From assembly GCA_016717725.1 (NCBI GenBank), contig JADKFA010000046.1, positions 186,001 to 250,000 of the forward strand: a stretch of 64,000 nt of DNA, in the 5' to 3' direction. Below, in pieces: positions 54,469-63,745 of this stretch (positions are counted from its first letter, which is position 1; each line of letters begins with the position of its first letter). The stretch comes from Bacteroidota bacterium. Its GTDB lineage: Bacteria; Bacteroidota; Bacteroidia; AKYH767-A; OLB10. The notes beneath the pieces are model-generated. The model was given only the letters and a program-made list of their open reading frames with translations, searched no databases and was not told the origin of the DNA. Position numbers and translations under genes: made by a program.

Positions 54469-54870
54469 ATGATTCTACTGAATAATTTAAACTTGATGCA
54501 AAAATTCATCATCAAATTAATTGTTATCACTTTACTAACGGCAGGCATATACGCTATGTTAGGAAATGTAGTTCCTCAAAAATGGTATTACACAAACTTT
54601 TATTGGCTTCCAATTTTTATTGCCTTCATCACTTTAATTCTCCATCACGGATTATATACCCGCAGAAACGATGGAAAAAAATTCATTCGATATTACATGG
54701 GCTCCACCGGGCTCAAACTTTTTATTTACCTAACCACCATCATCATTTTTGCATTCATCAATAAACCGATGGTTATTCCCTTCGCGCTCTGTTTCTTTTT
54801 CTTTTACTTCTGCTTCACCATTTTCGAAGTACTTGAATCGTATGGGGGGTTTAGGGAGAAATATAAGTAA
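54469..54870 (+). CDS. Four-helix membrane protein of the ATP-synthase neighbourhood (DUF6168-like)
   Basis: 133 residues from the ATG at 54469; a TTG at 54460 lies inside the promoter box and is rejected. Four hydrophobic helices (for example FIIKLIVITLLTAGIYAML and LPIFIAFITLILHHGL). The segment FIRYYMGSTGLKLFIYLTTII matches the type of small membrane protein often found between atpZ and atpB in flavobacteria. In this window it is followed by a convergent T9SS gene, not by atpB. Function unknown. Confidence 0.65.
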   Translation: MILLNNLNLMQKFIIKLIVITLLTAGIYAMLGNVVPQKWYYTNFYWLPIFIAFITLILHHGLYTRRNDGKKFIRYYMGSTGLKLFIYLTTIIIFAFINKPMVIPFALCFFFFYFCFTIFEVLESYGGFREKYK

Positions 54871-55036
54871 CGTTGGATATTATTTATTCTGTAATTATTA
54901 ATTTCGCTCCGGATCGGGAGAAGCTTCTAGCCTCTAGCTGCTGGCTTCTAGATTTTTTTAGTAGCAAAAGAATTTCGTAAAAATTTCGCATTTCGTGTTC
55001 ATTCGTATTTCGCGTCCTAGTAAGTTTATAACGAAG

Positions 55037-56545
55037 CTAAAATTTTAAAACCTTCCCTTGCACTTTATCCTGTTCAGTCTTAAGAGAAACTATATATACC
55101 CCGGCTGCAACATCATTCATCCCAATTTCACCCGTAAAATACCCTCCCGCTATCACATCCACTTTCCTCTCATAAACCACTCTCCCCTCCACATCAAACA
55201 ACCTCAACACCCCACTCTTCCCTTTTAGCTTCGACGCATTCACATGAATCATATTCCACTCGTGATTGTACCAAGCTTGAAAGAAAACATCATTCTTTTC
55301 ATCATTTTCGGCTTGGCCTACCGTTAGTGTATCGCACGGACTCCCAACCCATGCGCCGAGTTCGTAATCGGGATTGTTGGGTAAGCCGTAATACGTTCTA
55401 GCTCCTCCTAAGTAAAAACTAAACGGTTGAAAATCGCAAGCGAGACCGAGTGAATCGGGTTGGTTGATGACGCTGAGGTTTTGATTTATATAAGTGTAAA
55501 AAGTATCTGGATATAGAAAAGCAATTTCATCATGACAACCTAAATAAATTTTACTGTCGGGTGCAAGTTTTAAATCACCAACTCCAATACTTGGATCTAG
55601 AAATTGGTAAATAGTTGTTTTACTTGCTGAAATAACAGGAGCGGTTAAATCATATTGCAATAAGCGTGAAGGATTACTAGTCGTTGAATATTCCGAAACA
55701 TATAATTTACTTACATCACTTGAAAATGCAGTTGACATATAATAATAGTTAATAGGTGGGAGGTTTTCAACTTGTACGGTTTCCCATAGTGAAATCAATC
55801 CAGTACAACGATCGAAATTGTAAAGCTGTATTAGGCCTTTTAATGATACATTTGCAAAATGCGCCCCCTCTGGACTAAAAATTAAATGGCCCCCATTTGT
55901 AGAATGATTTTGCCCCACAAACTGCTCAGAATATAAATTAATACCTGAACTATCAATTAAATACACGAAAAAATTATTGTAACCAGTTGTAAAATTTGAC
56001 CCACTCCATCTTTGATATAATAACCACCAATCTCTTCCATTTCCATGTTGTACCGCCATTAATCCATCAAATGCTGGTGCACTATTTAAAGGAACGTTTT
56101 TTTGCACTATAGCGCCTGAATCATTATTAGCCGTTAAGTCAATTAGAGTATAATATAATCCAAAAGGACAACTAGATGTGACACAACAGCTAAAGAGATA
56201 CAACAAACTATCCGAGCCAGGAACGGGAAGAAATAACCGCTCATGGTACCAACCACTTCCGTATATATAATCTCCATTCTGCATTTGCTGGTGGTATTTA
56301 TTCCAAACTTTACTATTTAAAGTTATAAAAAAATCACTTCTTGAAGAATATGCTGATAAACCAATAGCATTACTTATAGAAGCAGAGCCTCGCAAAATTT
56401 TCATGGATGACCTGAAATTATTTAATGAGCCATTGTTGAATTCAATACCACAACTATCTCCGAACACCCAAAAATTATTGTTGTATTGAGCCTCCATCTT
56501 CCCAAAACCAGAAAGGAAAAAAAACAAAAGGAGGGTGCGTTTCAT
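55037..56545 (-). CDS. T9SS-exported protein, FWVFGD-type
   Basis: 502 residues from the ATG at 56545, which opens the signal peptide (MKRTLLLFFFLSGFGKMEAQ). The mature start NNNFWVFGDSCGIEFNNGS is a known opening of Bacteroidota secreted proteins built of propeller-like repeats (HLIFSPEGAHFANVSLKG, LYVSEYSTTSNPSRLLQYD, DLKLAPDSKIYLGCHDE). The last 70 residues (VLRLFDVEGRVVYE ... GVYIVSLKTEQDKVQGKVLKF) are the T9SS type A domain. Upstream is a weak box TACCTTTA (56550-56557). Function unknown. Confidence 0.85.
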   Translation of the reverse strand: MKRTLLLFFFLSGFGKMEAQYNNNFWVFGDSCGIEFNNGSLNNFRSSMKILRGSASISNAIGLSAYSSRSDFFITLNSKVWNKYHQQMQNGDYIYGSGWYHERLFLPVPGSDSLLYLFSCCVTSSCPFGLYYTLIDLTANNDSGAIVQKNVPLNSAPAFDGLMAVQHGNGRDWWLLYQRWSGSNFTTGYNNFFVYLIDSSGINLYSEQFVGQNHSTNGGHLIFSPEGAHFANVSLKGLIQLYNFDRCTGLISLWETVQVENLPPINYYYMSTAFSSDVSKLYVSEYSTTSNPSRLLQYDLTAPVISASKTTIYQFLDPSIGVGDLKLAPDSKIYLGCHDEIAFLYPDTFYTYINQNLSVINQPDSLGLACDFQPFSFYLGGARTYYGLPNNPDYELGAWVGSPCDTLTVGQAENDEKNDVFFQAWYNHEWNMIHVNASKLKGKSGVLRLFDVEGRVVYERKVDVIAGGYFTGEIGMNDVAAGVYIVSLKTEQDKVQGKVLKF

Positions 56546-56795
56546 GAGATAAAGGTAGGAATAATATTGATTTGAGATGCATAAAATTGGGCTTCGGATT
56601 GGAAAGCTTCTGGCTTCTAGAATATTCGGCTCATATAAATTTATCAAACCATTTATACTTTATGGCACGCAGATTTATTATGATAGTGATGATTTATTAT
56701 GATTTTTCGCTGCGCCCGTTGCGTGAACGTTGCGCCCGTTGCGTTTAAATAAGAATTTGATGAAACCAAATTTTCCTCATCTTCAAATTTTCAAA

Positions 56796-57173
56796 CTAAG
56801 AAGCCGCCTCAATTTTAAATAACATCAACCTCGCAATATTAGCCGCTCTAATTTTTGCTTCGTTAGCTTTTTCGCCTTCGAATAAATCATCAACTGTAGT
56901 ATTAAATAATTCAATCCACTCCGAAAATTCCAATGCGGTGAGTGGTATGCTTTTGCTTAGTGCAATATGAGTAGCCATTGGATTTCCAGTAAAAGATTGT
57001 TCGCCCAATAATAAACTACTCCAAAAGGAATACATCTTGGGTAAATGCGTTTCCCAATTTATGTTAGCACTCACATTAAAGATAGGACCTAATAAGTTGT
57101 GAACTTTAATTCCATCGTAAAAAGTATTTACTAATAATTCTACATCTTCTCTGCTTTCAATATCTTTCTTCAT
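56796..57173 (-). CDS. Group III truncated haemoglobin
   Basis: 125 residues, the typical trHb length. Features: RREDVELLVNTFYDGI-like helix B with Tyr near B10 (VNTFYDGI), PIFNV, WETHLPKMYSFWSSLLLG, and the proximal His in MATHIALSKSIPLTALEFSEW, a pattern characteristic of group III globins. Likely binds oxygen or nitric oxide in the cytoplasm (no signal peptide). Single gene with no clear operon partner. Confidence 0.9.
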   Translation of the reverse strand: MKKDIESREDVELLVNTFYDGIKVHNLLGPIFNVSANINWETHLPKMYSFWSSLLLGEQSFTGNPMATHIALSKSIPLTALEFSEWIELFNTTVDDLFEGEKANEAKIRAANIARLMLFKIEAAS

Positions 57174-57374
57174 TCAGTAAATTTCTTTAAAAATCAATAT
57201 ACTTTTTTTCCTTCTTACAATAAAGCACAAACACATTACTGAATTCAAAGATACATAATTCCAAGCATAGAATTAATTATTCATTCAAATGAGCAAAATT
57301 ATATTTAAAAGAAGAGAGCATTCCCTATAAAATAATACAATGCTAATAAGTCCAAAATTCAATTCCGGAAAAAA

Positions 57375-58436
57375 TCAATTTGGATTTGAGTAATTAGGAT
57401 TGTTAACAAAACCAGTATCGGTTAGCGCTTTTAAAAAATCCACTAAGCATTGTTTTTCATATATTGTCAACTGCAAGCCAAACTGCTTTGCAGCTTTGGT
57501 CATGATAGGATCGATATTAGGAGAGTTTTGATGCACACCACTGTTGTAAAACTCAACTACTTCTTCCAGTGTTTTATACCTACCATCGTGCATATAAGGT
57601 GCTGTGAGGGCTACATTTCGGAGAGAAGGAATAGAAAATCGACCATCATCTAATGGGTTCCCAGTGAAATTATACAAGCCTCTATTTTGTCCCGTTGGCA
57701 TACTGTCTAATCCATTATTTGATATGGCATTGCTCGTCATCAAACTTCCTCCATGGCAATGAAAGCAATCGCCCTGTTCTGTAAAAAAGAGTGCCAAACC
57801 ATTCAGTTCAGTGGCACTTAAATTTTCAGTATGATTTAAATAACGATCATATTTAGAATTTGCGCTTACAAAGGTTCTAATAAATTGTCCAATGGCAGAA
57901 ACAATTTTCGTTTTCAATTCAAAATCCGACATGCTTGCAAAATCATTTTTTGCAAATGCTCTATAAAACATATTCCTATATTTCGTACTTGCCTGCAGCC
58001 GGGCTACTAGTGAATCCATATTTGTATTAAAAAATGGCGGGGTGAAATCCTCTATACAAACCGATTCTGTTGTTGGAAAAAAACCTGCCCAAGTAAAATC
58101 GGAATTGAAAGCTAAATTCATAATAGGTAATACAGAAATTGAATCACCACTAGGTGCTATGTAAAAAGGTACTGAATATGCGAATATTGAATTATGACAA
58201 GAAGAACAACTTAAACCATTGGAAGATAAAATTGGATCATAGAACAGATGCCTACCTAATTCTACACCTTCAATAGTAAGAGGATTGTTTGTTGGAATAA
58301 TTGGAAGAGGAAATCCGTTTGGCACAGTTAACTCATAGGGTGTTGTTGTAACCCCACTCACTTTTTCTTCGTCCTTTTTGCATGCATGAATAGCAACAAT
58401 AAAAAAAGCAATTAAGATCAGGATTTTCGATTTCAT
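57375..58436 (-). CDS. Di-haem cytochrome c peroxidase / MbnH-like lipoprotein
   Basis: 353 residues. Lipobox near VAIHAC (about residue 19). Two CxxCH haem motifs, CSSCHNS (about residue 79) and CFHCHGG (about residue 228), with GRHLFYDPILSSNG and an ending typical of the MauG/CcpA family (APYMHDGRYKTLEEVVEFYNSG). The start overlaps the MbnP-like gene by four bases (ATGA). In methanotrophs the MbnH enzyme oxidises a tryptophan of MbnP to a kynurenine that binds copper, and such pairs are widespread, which fits this gene order. Other MauG roles cannot be excluded. Confidence 0.88.
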   Translation of the reverse strand: MKSKILILIAFFIVAIHACKKDEEKVSGVTTTPYELTVPNGFPLPIIPTNNPLTIEGVELGRHLFYDPILSSNGLSCSSCHNSIFAYSVPFYIAPSGDSISVLPIMNLAFNSDFTWAGFFPTTESVCIEDFTPPFFNTNMDSLVARLQASTKYRNMFYRAFAKNDFASMSDFELKTKIVSAIGQFIRTFVSANSKYDRYLNHTENLSATELNGLALFFTEQGDCFHCHGGSLMTSNAISNNGLDSMPTGQNRGLYNFTGNPLDDGRFSIPSLRNVALTAPYMHDGRYKTLEEVVEFYNSGVHQNSPNIDPIMTKAAKQFGLQLTIYEKQCLVDFLKALTDTGFVNNPNYSNPN

Positions 58437-59149
58437 TGCAGCGTGAATATGTCTGTACCGTTTTGAGATAGTTTTAATAAATCATTCAAATCTCCCATAG
58501 AGGAATTTCCATCTATATTAAAATCGTAAATATGCGGATTTGCAAACCACTCATTCAAGTCCATCACCAAATTCATTTTATTATTTCCATTTACCAGATC
58601 GAACGAATGACTAATTACACAATTTGCCACATAGGCATTTCTACCTAAGTGCATGGCGAAACCAGGAAAACTTAAAACGTCTACATAATGTCCCTCAAAT
58701 TTCATAAAATGATAACCACCTCCCATCATATCTGGCCATGACATATTAATGTTTTCAGCGATTGCAGGAAGGAAATTCGATTTGTTATGCGCCGTATCTA
58801 GTCCAAGTTGCAACTTCATCCCAATAAAGTGTCCGCTTTCAGGAAGAGAATGTTTTTGGGTAAGTGTAGAAGGTACTCGAGCATCTACATAATTGTACTC
58901 GGAAATATTTACGAGCGAGGAATCCGATTTAATTAACTGAATATTGGAAATATAAAATTGCAATCGCGTAACGCTATACTCATTACCCGCGGCATTTGTA
59001 TAAATGATTGTATCAAATTGTAATGGAGAACTTCCCGAAACAAAAGAAAGATCTAACTCCAATTTTTTTTCAGTAATGGGTGTAGGTTCATCATCTTTCG
59101 AGCATGCTACGAAAGAAAGAATAAATAGAGAGAATAATAACTTTTTCAT
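58433..59149 (-). CDS. MbnP-like copper-binding lipoprotein
   Basis: 238 residues. Lipobox FVAC (about residue 16). The domain has the family pattern LDLSFVSGSSPLQFDTIIYTNAAGNEYSVTRLQFYISNI, DTAHNKSNF, and SWPDMMGGGYHFMKFEGHY, with Trp and His candidates for the copper site and for oxidation by the paired haem enzyme. It is the first gene of a two-gene operon with an MbnH-like enzyme (ATGA overlap) and has its own -7 box. Copper binding is inference from the family. Confidence 0.83.
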   Translation of the reverse strand: MKKLLFSLFILSFVACSKDDEPTPITEKKLELDLSFVSGSSPLQFDTIIYTNAAGNEYSVTRLQFYISNIQLIKSDSSLVNISEYNYVDARVPSTLTQKHSLPESGHFIGMKLQLGLDTAHNKSNFLPAIAENINMSWPDMMGGGYHFMKFEGHYVDVLSFPGFAMHLGRNAYVANCVISHSFDLVNGNNKMNLVMDLNEWFANPHIYDFNIDGNSSMGDLNDLLKLSQNGTDIFTLQ

Positions 59150-59166
59150 GTGATCTCGATTTTATG

Positions 59167-59174
59167 CAAAAGTA
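59167..59174 (-). promoter_or_regulatory. -7 box of the MbnP/MbnH-like operon
   Basis: Minus-strand TACTTTTG, a full TAnnTTTG match, 18 bases before the ATG at 59149. Confidence 0.6.
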
Positions 59175-59355
59175 TTTACTATACGATGTGAAATCCAATG
59201 ACAAATGTCAGTTAACAATGAAATTTATAGAATTAAATGCTAAAATAAATATGATTTAGAACCACTATTCTCCTTTTGAAAATGAATTATGATTCAGATC
59301 ATAAATTTTGAAAAGTTAATCGGTTAAAATGTTTTAATGGAAACAATAAAAAACA

Positions 59356-59688
59356 ATGAAATTCGTTTTAACCTATGTGTACTCAGAAATAACCTCAAGA
59401 GAAAATATTACTCCTGCGAAATTTAATTCCGTAGTAATTATTTCTGTGTTTGTACTTTTTGCTACATGGCTCGTTTTCGCCATCGACAAAGAAACGCATC
59501 AATTCAGTGACTTACTAACCCCTGGAAATTTAGCGGCGTTGGTGGTTTACTTCATTCCCACATTTTTAATTTGCATGCTTTTTCATCATGTTTTGAGCAT
59601 GAAAATATCGAATACAAAAAGTATGTTTTTATCACTGCTAATGGGTGTTCCCGTTAGTTTTGCAGGAATCATTTATGCATTGTTGTGA
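59356..59688 (+). CDS. Small membrane protein of unknown function
   Basis: 110 residues with three hydrophobic helices (about 26-46 VVIISVFVLFATWLVFAI, 58-80 LAALVVYFIPTFLICMLF, and 93-109 LSLLMGVPVSFAGIIYAL). I do not recognise the family. It is a single gene between divergent (MbnP-like) and convergent (J-domain) neighbours. Coding is supported by the regular helix pattern, no internal stops and an ATG after an A-rich leader. Confidence 0.6.
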   Translation: MKFVLTYVYSEITSRENITPAKFNSVVIISVFVLFATWLVFAIDKETHQFSDLLTPGNLAALVVYFIPTFLICMLFHHVLSMKISNTKSMFLSLLMGVPVSFAGIIYALL

Positions 59689-59711
59689 AAATTTTGTTGT
59701 CTATTTTCATC

Positions 59712-60704
59712 TTACAAAAACATCGACTTCACAAAAACCCATCGCTTCGATCCAAAAAGTCCCTCGTGGGGCGCCTCGCCTAAACGGTAGCCACATTCTT
59801 CATATTCTAAAACAACGGGGTGATGTGATGCATAATAAAATTTTGATTTGACGCCCATCATGTAATACATCAAATGTACATTGACTCCTGATAATATCGA
59901 CCCACCCAACATTCCTAAAAAAGCACTTTCTCCTCGAGTCATGGCAAATACAGCTCCCATCAATGCAAACGATATTTTTAGACTGCGACCCACTTTATGA
60001 TACCAAAAAACGATATCGGAACGAGGAAGCAAAACAGCGCGTTGATGGATAATTGTTTTTCGATACACCGTATTGCTGGTCACTTGCATTCGATGCATCA
60101 TCACTTTTAATGGATTGTTTCCTGCCTTTTCGCCTGACTTAAAATAACAGGTATTGTCCTCCACAAAAACTTGGATTGATTCGGAAGTAACAGGTACATG
60201 ATGAAAATAAATTTGTGCTGCAGGAATAGTTTGCTCTCCAGTTCTCATCGCACAAACCGTATAATGCAAAACCGTTTCACGAATGGAATGTCCATCCACT
60301 AAAACATATCGATGATCGACAGTAGGTCCGGCAGTGATTTCCCATCCATACAAAACAGGCTTTTTGAAAAAGCGTCCTTCGCCGGGAAACGAAAAAGTTA
60401 ATTCAACTTCTTCATTGAGTTTTACTTTTTTTACATCTACTTCCGCCTTTAAATATTCGGGAGTGATGACTGCGCTTGTAAATACATAACTACTAAATCC
60501 AGCATCATAATTTGCACGCTTGATGGAATCACTTAAAACTTTATACGCTTCCGCAATTTGTTTAAAACGATCGGCTGCCATCGCATCATTCGGATTTTTG
60601 TCGGGATGATGCAAAAGTGCTTGTCGATGATATCCCTTTTTTATTTCCACGGGATTAGCATCGCGTGAAAGACCGAGAAGTTGATAATAATCGGGACTCG
60701 ACAT
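59712..60704 (-). CDS. J-domain (DnaJ-like) protein
   Basis: 330 residues. A J-domain at the N-terminus (residues 1-70): DYYQLLGLSRDANPVEIKKGYHRQALLHHPDKNPND with the HPD triad, then AYKVLSDSIKRANYDAGF. The remaining 250 residues do not resemble a DnaJ Gly/Phe or zinc domain; a hydrophobic segment near residues 265-300 may lie in the membrane. It probably recruits DnaK to a specific client. A TACGTTTG box at 60711-60718 ends seven bases before the ATG, so the message may be leaderless. Confidence 0.88.
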   Translation of the reverse strand: MSSPDYYQLLGLSRDANPVEIKKGYHRQALLHHPDKNPNDAMAADRFKQIAEAYKVLSDSIKRANYDAGFSSYVFTSAVITPEYLKAEVDVKKVKLNEEVELTFSFPGEGRFFKKPVLYGWEITAGPTVDHRYVLVDGHSIRETVLHYTVCAMRTGEQTIPAAQIYFHHVPVTSESIQVFVEDNTCYFKSGEKAGNNPLKVMMHRMQVTSNTVYRKTIIHQRAVLLPRSDIVFWYHKVGRSLKISFALMGAVFAMTRGESAFLGMLGGSILSGVNVHLMYYMMGVKSKFYYASHHPVVLEYEECGYRLGEAPHEGLFGSKRWVFVKSMFL

Positions 60705-60710
60705 AGTCTA

Positions 60711-60718
60711 CAAACGTA
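60711..60718 (-). promoter_or_regulatory. -7 box of the J-domain gene
   Basis: Minus-strand TACGTTTG, a full TAnnTTTG match, whose last base is seven bases before the ATG at 60704. Confidence 0.6.
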
Positions 60719-60808
60719 GTAATGATTTAAATAGTACCGTATAAAAGTTGGGGCTGAATCACTTTTCTCTAATTTCGATTTTCGTGCCTGCATCGCTTTC
60801 GCGTAGCT

Positions 60809-60874
60809 TCAGCAGAGCAAAGCCTACCGACTTGCCTTTGCTTTGCTTCGGCGAAGCAAGGAGCTTTAGCGTAG
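60809..60874. repeat. Nested inverted repeat upstream of dxr
   Basis: An outer pair AGCCTACCGAC / GCGTAGGTAGGCT and an inner pair CTTTGCTTC / GAAGCAAGG form a nested hairpin in the 297-bp gap between the J-domain gene and dxr. The flanking TTTCGCGTCCCAGTAG ... GCGAAGCTAAA also occurs, diverged, near 55006-55040, so it is part of a dispersed repeat. Confidence 0.6.
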
Positions 60875-60983
60875 GTAGGCTTTTCGCATTTTCGCGTCCC
60901 AGTAGAACTGCGAAGCTAAATTTATAGACGACAATTCACCCCTCTCCGTAGAAGCAAATTCGTATTACGTACAAAAGCTTTCA

Positions 60984-60991
60984 TACCTTCG
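60984..60991 (+). promoter_or_regulatory. -7 box of dxr
   Basis: TACCTTCG, seven of eight matches to TAnnTTTG, ending ten bases before the ATG at 61002. The same T-to-C variant appears before the sulfation operon at 6789-6796. Confidence 0.4.
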
Positions 60992-61001
60992 CAGCATCAA
61001 C

Positions 61002-62168
61002 ATGAAAAGAATCGCCATTCTCGGATCAACGGGATCCATCGGAACACAAGCCCTCGACGTGATTGAGGCACATCCTGATCAATTCAGTGTGGAAGTGCTC
61101 ACTGCCAATAGCAATGTAGATTTGCTCATTGAACAAGCTAAAAAGTTTAAACCAAATACAGTAGTTATTTGTGATACCACAAAATTAGCTCTATTAAAAT
61201 CGGCTCTAGAAAACGATAACATTAAAGTGTTTGGTGGTGCCGAATCCATTGCGCAGTTGATGAGTATGGATTCCATCGATTTAGTATTGACGGCAATGGT
61301 TGGTTTTGCTGGACTCGAACCTACCTTGGCAGCCATCGAAAACAAAAAAAACATTGCACTTGCCAATAAAGAAACGTTGGTGGTGGCTGGCGATTTAGTA
61401 ACGAAATTGGCTTTGGAGAATAAAGTCAGCATTTATCCTGTCGACTCTGAGCACAGTGCTATTTTTCAGTGTTTGGCTGGAGAGATGCACAATCCGATTG
61501 AAAAAATAATTTTGACAGCTTCAGGCGGACCTTTTCGCGGAAAGAAAAAACCTGAATTAGCCAACATCACTAAGGCCCAGGCATTAAAACATCCGAACTG
61601 GACCATGGGCGCTAAAATTACCATCGATTCGGCTACTTTAATGAACAAAGGCTTGGAAATGATTGAGGCCAAATGGTTATTCGATTTACAAGCTTCTGAA
61701 ATTGAAGTTATTGTACATCCACAGTCCATCATCCACAGCATCGTTCAATTTCAAGATGGAAGCATGAAAGCCCAGATGGGATTGCCAGATATGAAATTGC
61801 CTATTCAATATGCGATGGGGTATCCAAACCGATTGCTATCCGATTTTCCTCGTTTCGACTTCACCAAATTTCCGCAACTGACCTTCGAAGCGCCTGATGA
61901 AGAGACATTTAGATGCTTAGGTCTAGCTAGATGGGCAATGGAAAAAGGAGGGAATTTACCTTGCATCATGAATGCGGCCAACGAAATTGCAGTTGCGGCC
62001 TTTTTACGAGATGAGCTTGGATTCCTTCAAATTGTAGAAATTATAGAAGCGACTATGAATCAAGTCAATTTTGAGTCTCAACCTGATCTAAAAACGTATC
62101 AGGAAAGCGATGAGGTGGCTCGTAAAATATCGTCACAACTTATTCAAAAAAGCAGCGTTAAAATTTAA
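61002..62168 (+). CDS. dxr: 1-deoxy-D-xylulose-5-phosphate reductoisomerase
   Basis: 388 residues, normal length. NADPH-binding start KRIAILGSTGSIGTQALDVI; active-site and substrate motifs ANKETLVVAGDLV, VDSEHSAIFQCL, TASGGPFRGK, HPNWTMGAKITIDSATLMNKGLEMIEA and QFQDGSMKAQMGLPDMKLPIQYA. Second step of the MEP isoprenoid pathway. dxr followed by rseP in the same orientation is a common bacterial order; here 236 bases lie between them, with no gene seen. Confidence 0.98.
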   Translation: MKRIAILGSTGSIGTQALDVIEAHPDQFSVEVLTANSNVDLLIEQAKKFKPNTVVICDTTKLALLKSALENDNIKVFGGAESIAQLMSMDSIDLVLTAMVGFAGLEPTLAAIENKKNIALANKETLVVAGDLVTKLALENKVSIYPVDSEHSAIFQCLAGEMHNPIEKIILTASGGPFRGKKKPELANITKAQALKHPNWTMGAKITIDSATLMNKGLEMIEAKWLFDLQASEIEVIVHPQSIIHSIVQFQDGSMKAQMGLPDMKLPIQYAMGYPNRLLSDFPRFDFTKFPQLTFEAPDEETFRCLGLARWAMEKGGNLPCIMNAANEIAVAAFLRDELGFLQIVEIIEATMNQVNFESQPDLKTYQESDEVARKISSQLIQKSSVKI

Positions 62169-62404
62169 GTTAAAGGTAAACGTCAAAACCTTAACTCGCT
62201 GAAAAGATTAAAATGTATCGATGCTATCAATAGATACGTCCAATAGTTTAGTCACAAGTTAGTATGTGTCGGTATTATACAAAAAATGAACTAAACTATT
62301 AATCCAATTAGTGTTAGAGAAGAGAGGAGAAGAGCTTTCGGTAAGACCCGCTCCTTATTCGTACATTCGCAACCTGAAACAATTTCAAATAATTAAATAG
62401 ATCA

Positions 62405-63745
62405 ATGCAAGGACTTATTATGGCCGGCCAATTAATTTTAGGCCTCTCAATATTAGTAACACTTCACGAGTTAGGACATTTTTTAGCAGCTCGTGCATTC
62501 GGAATCAAAGTAGAAAAATTTTATTTATTTTTTGATGCCTGGGGCTTTAAACTTTTCAGTTTTAAAGTAGGCGATACAGAGTATGGCATGGGATGGTTAC
62601 CTTTTGGTGGCTATGTAAAAATTTCGGGGATGATCGACGAAAGTTTAGACACCGACCAATTAGCTGCTGAGCCTGAGCCGTGGGAATTTAGAGCCAAACC
62701 GGCTTGGCAACGATTGATTGTGATGGTTGGTGGAGTAACGATGAATGTAATTTTAGGAATTGTTATTTTCAGCGGAACCTTATTGCATTTCAAAAAAGAA
62801 TATTTACCAAATCAAGAAGTAATTCAAGGAAAGGGAATTTATGCTTACAAGTTGGGTAAGGAGATTGGTTTACAAGACGGCGATAAAATTTTAACCATCA
62901 ATGGTAAATCTTTTGAGCGTTTTGAAGATGTTCTTTCTTCGCGTGTTTTATTTGGCGCAACATTATCCATTGAGCGCGATAATAGAACCATGGAAGTGGT
63001 GGTTCCCGATAATTTTTATCGTAAAGTAGGTGTTGCTGGTCGATGGAGTTTCATTGGTTATGGTCCACTACATCACTATCAAATTGGTAGAGTGGTGGAT
63101 GATGGGCCAGCACAAAAGGCAGGAGTACAAGCTGGAGATAAAATAACCTCCATCAATGGTGAAATCATTGCCAGCAGTGAAGATTTAGTAAGCAAAATTG
63201 GCGCTTTAAAAAACAAGACGGTTACATTAAATATACTTCGTGATAATAAACCCCTCACCTTAGTAAGTACAGTAACCAATAAGGGTACTATTGGCATTTC
63301 ATACGATGCTACGCCAGAAAAAAACTCTTCTTATAAGATGGAACCTTATACGGTTTCTAACGCAGTTTCTTTTGGTACATCAGATGCAGTGGAAGCACTT
63401 GTTTCCAATGCGAAAGGATTAGGAAAAATATTTACTGGAGAAGAAAAAGCAAGTGAATCGGTGCAAGGTCCAATTGGTATTGCTACTATTTACGGTGGCG
63501 TTTGGGATTGGTCGAGGTTTTGGGCTATCACTGGACTTTTATCGATGGTTTTAGCCTTCATGAATATGCTTCCTATTCCAGCTTTAGACGGTGGACATGT
63601 TATCTTCCTTTTAATTGAAAGCATCTTCAAAGTGAAATTTAGTGACAAAATAATGGAGCGTGCACAAGTAGTTGGTATGGTGATTCTCTTTAGCTTGTTG
63701 ATTTTTGCGGTGGGGAATGATATTTGGAAACACATAATTAATTAG
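62405..63745 (+). CDS. rseP: RIP metalloprotease (site-2 protease)
   Basis: 446 residues. Zinc motif HELGH at residues 21-25 in the first membrane helix, two PDZ domains (about 140-210 and 220-300; GDKILTINGKSFERFED and AGDKITSINGEIIASSEDL), and the second catalytic motif NMLPIPALDGG near residue 400, then a final helix. Cleaves membrane-bound anti-sigma factors or signal-peptide remnants inside the membrane. Confidence 0.96.
   Translation: MQGLIMAGQLILGLSILVTLHELGHFLAARAFGIKVEKFYLFFDAWGFKLFSFKVGDTEYGMGWLPFGGYVKISGMIDESLDTDQLAAEPEPWEFRAKPAWQRLIVMVGGVTMNVILGIVIFSGTLLHFKKEYLPNQEVIQGKGIYAYKLGKEIGLQDGDKILTINGKSFERFEDVLSSRVLFGATLSIERDNRTMEVVVPDNFYRKVGVAGRWSFIGYGPLHHYQIGRVVDDGPAQKAGVQAGDKITSINGEIIASSEDLVSKIGALKNKTVTLNILRDNKPLTLVSTVTNKGTIGISYDATPEKNSSYKMEPYTVSNAVSFGTSDAVEALVSNAKGLGKIFTGEEKASESVQGPIGIATIYGGVWDWSRFWAITGLLSMVLAFMNMLPIPALDGGHVIFLLIESIFKVKFSDKIMERAQVVGMVILFSLLIFAVGNDIWKHIIN

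Noticed and set aside
56700..56750. GTTGCGCCCGTTGCGT tandem motif
   Set aside because: Only about two short copies; too little to call a repeat family or a binding site.
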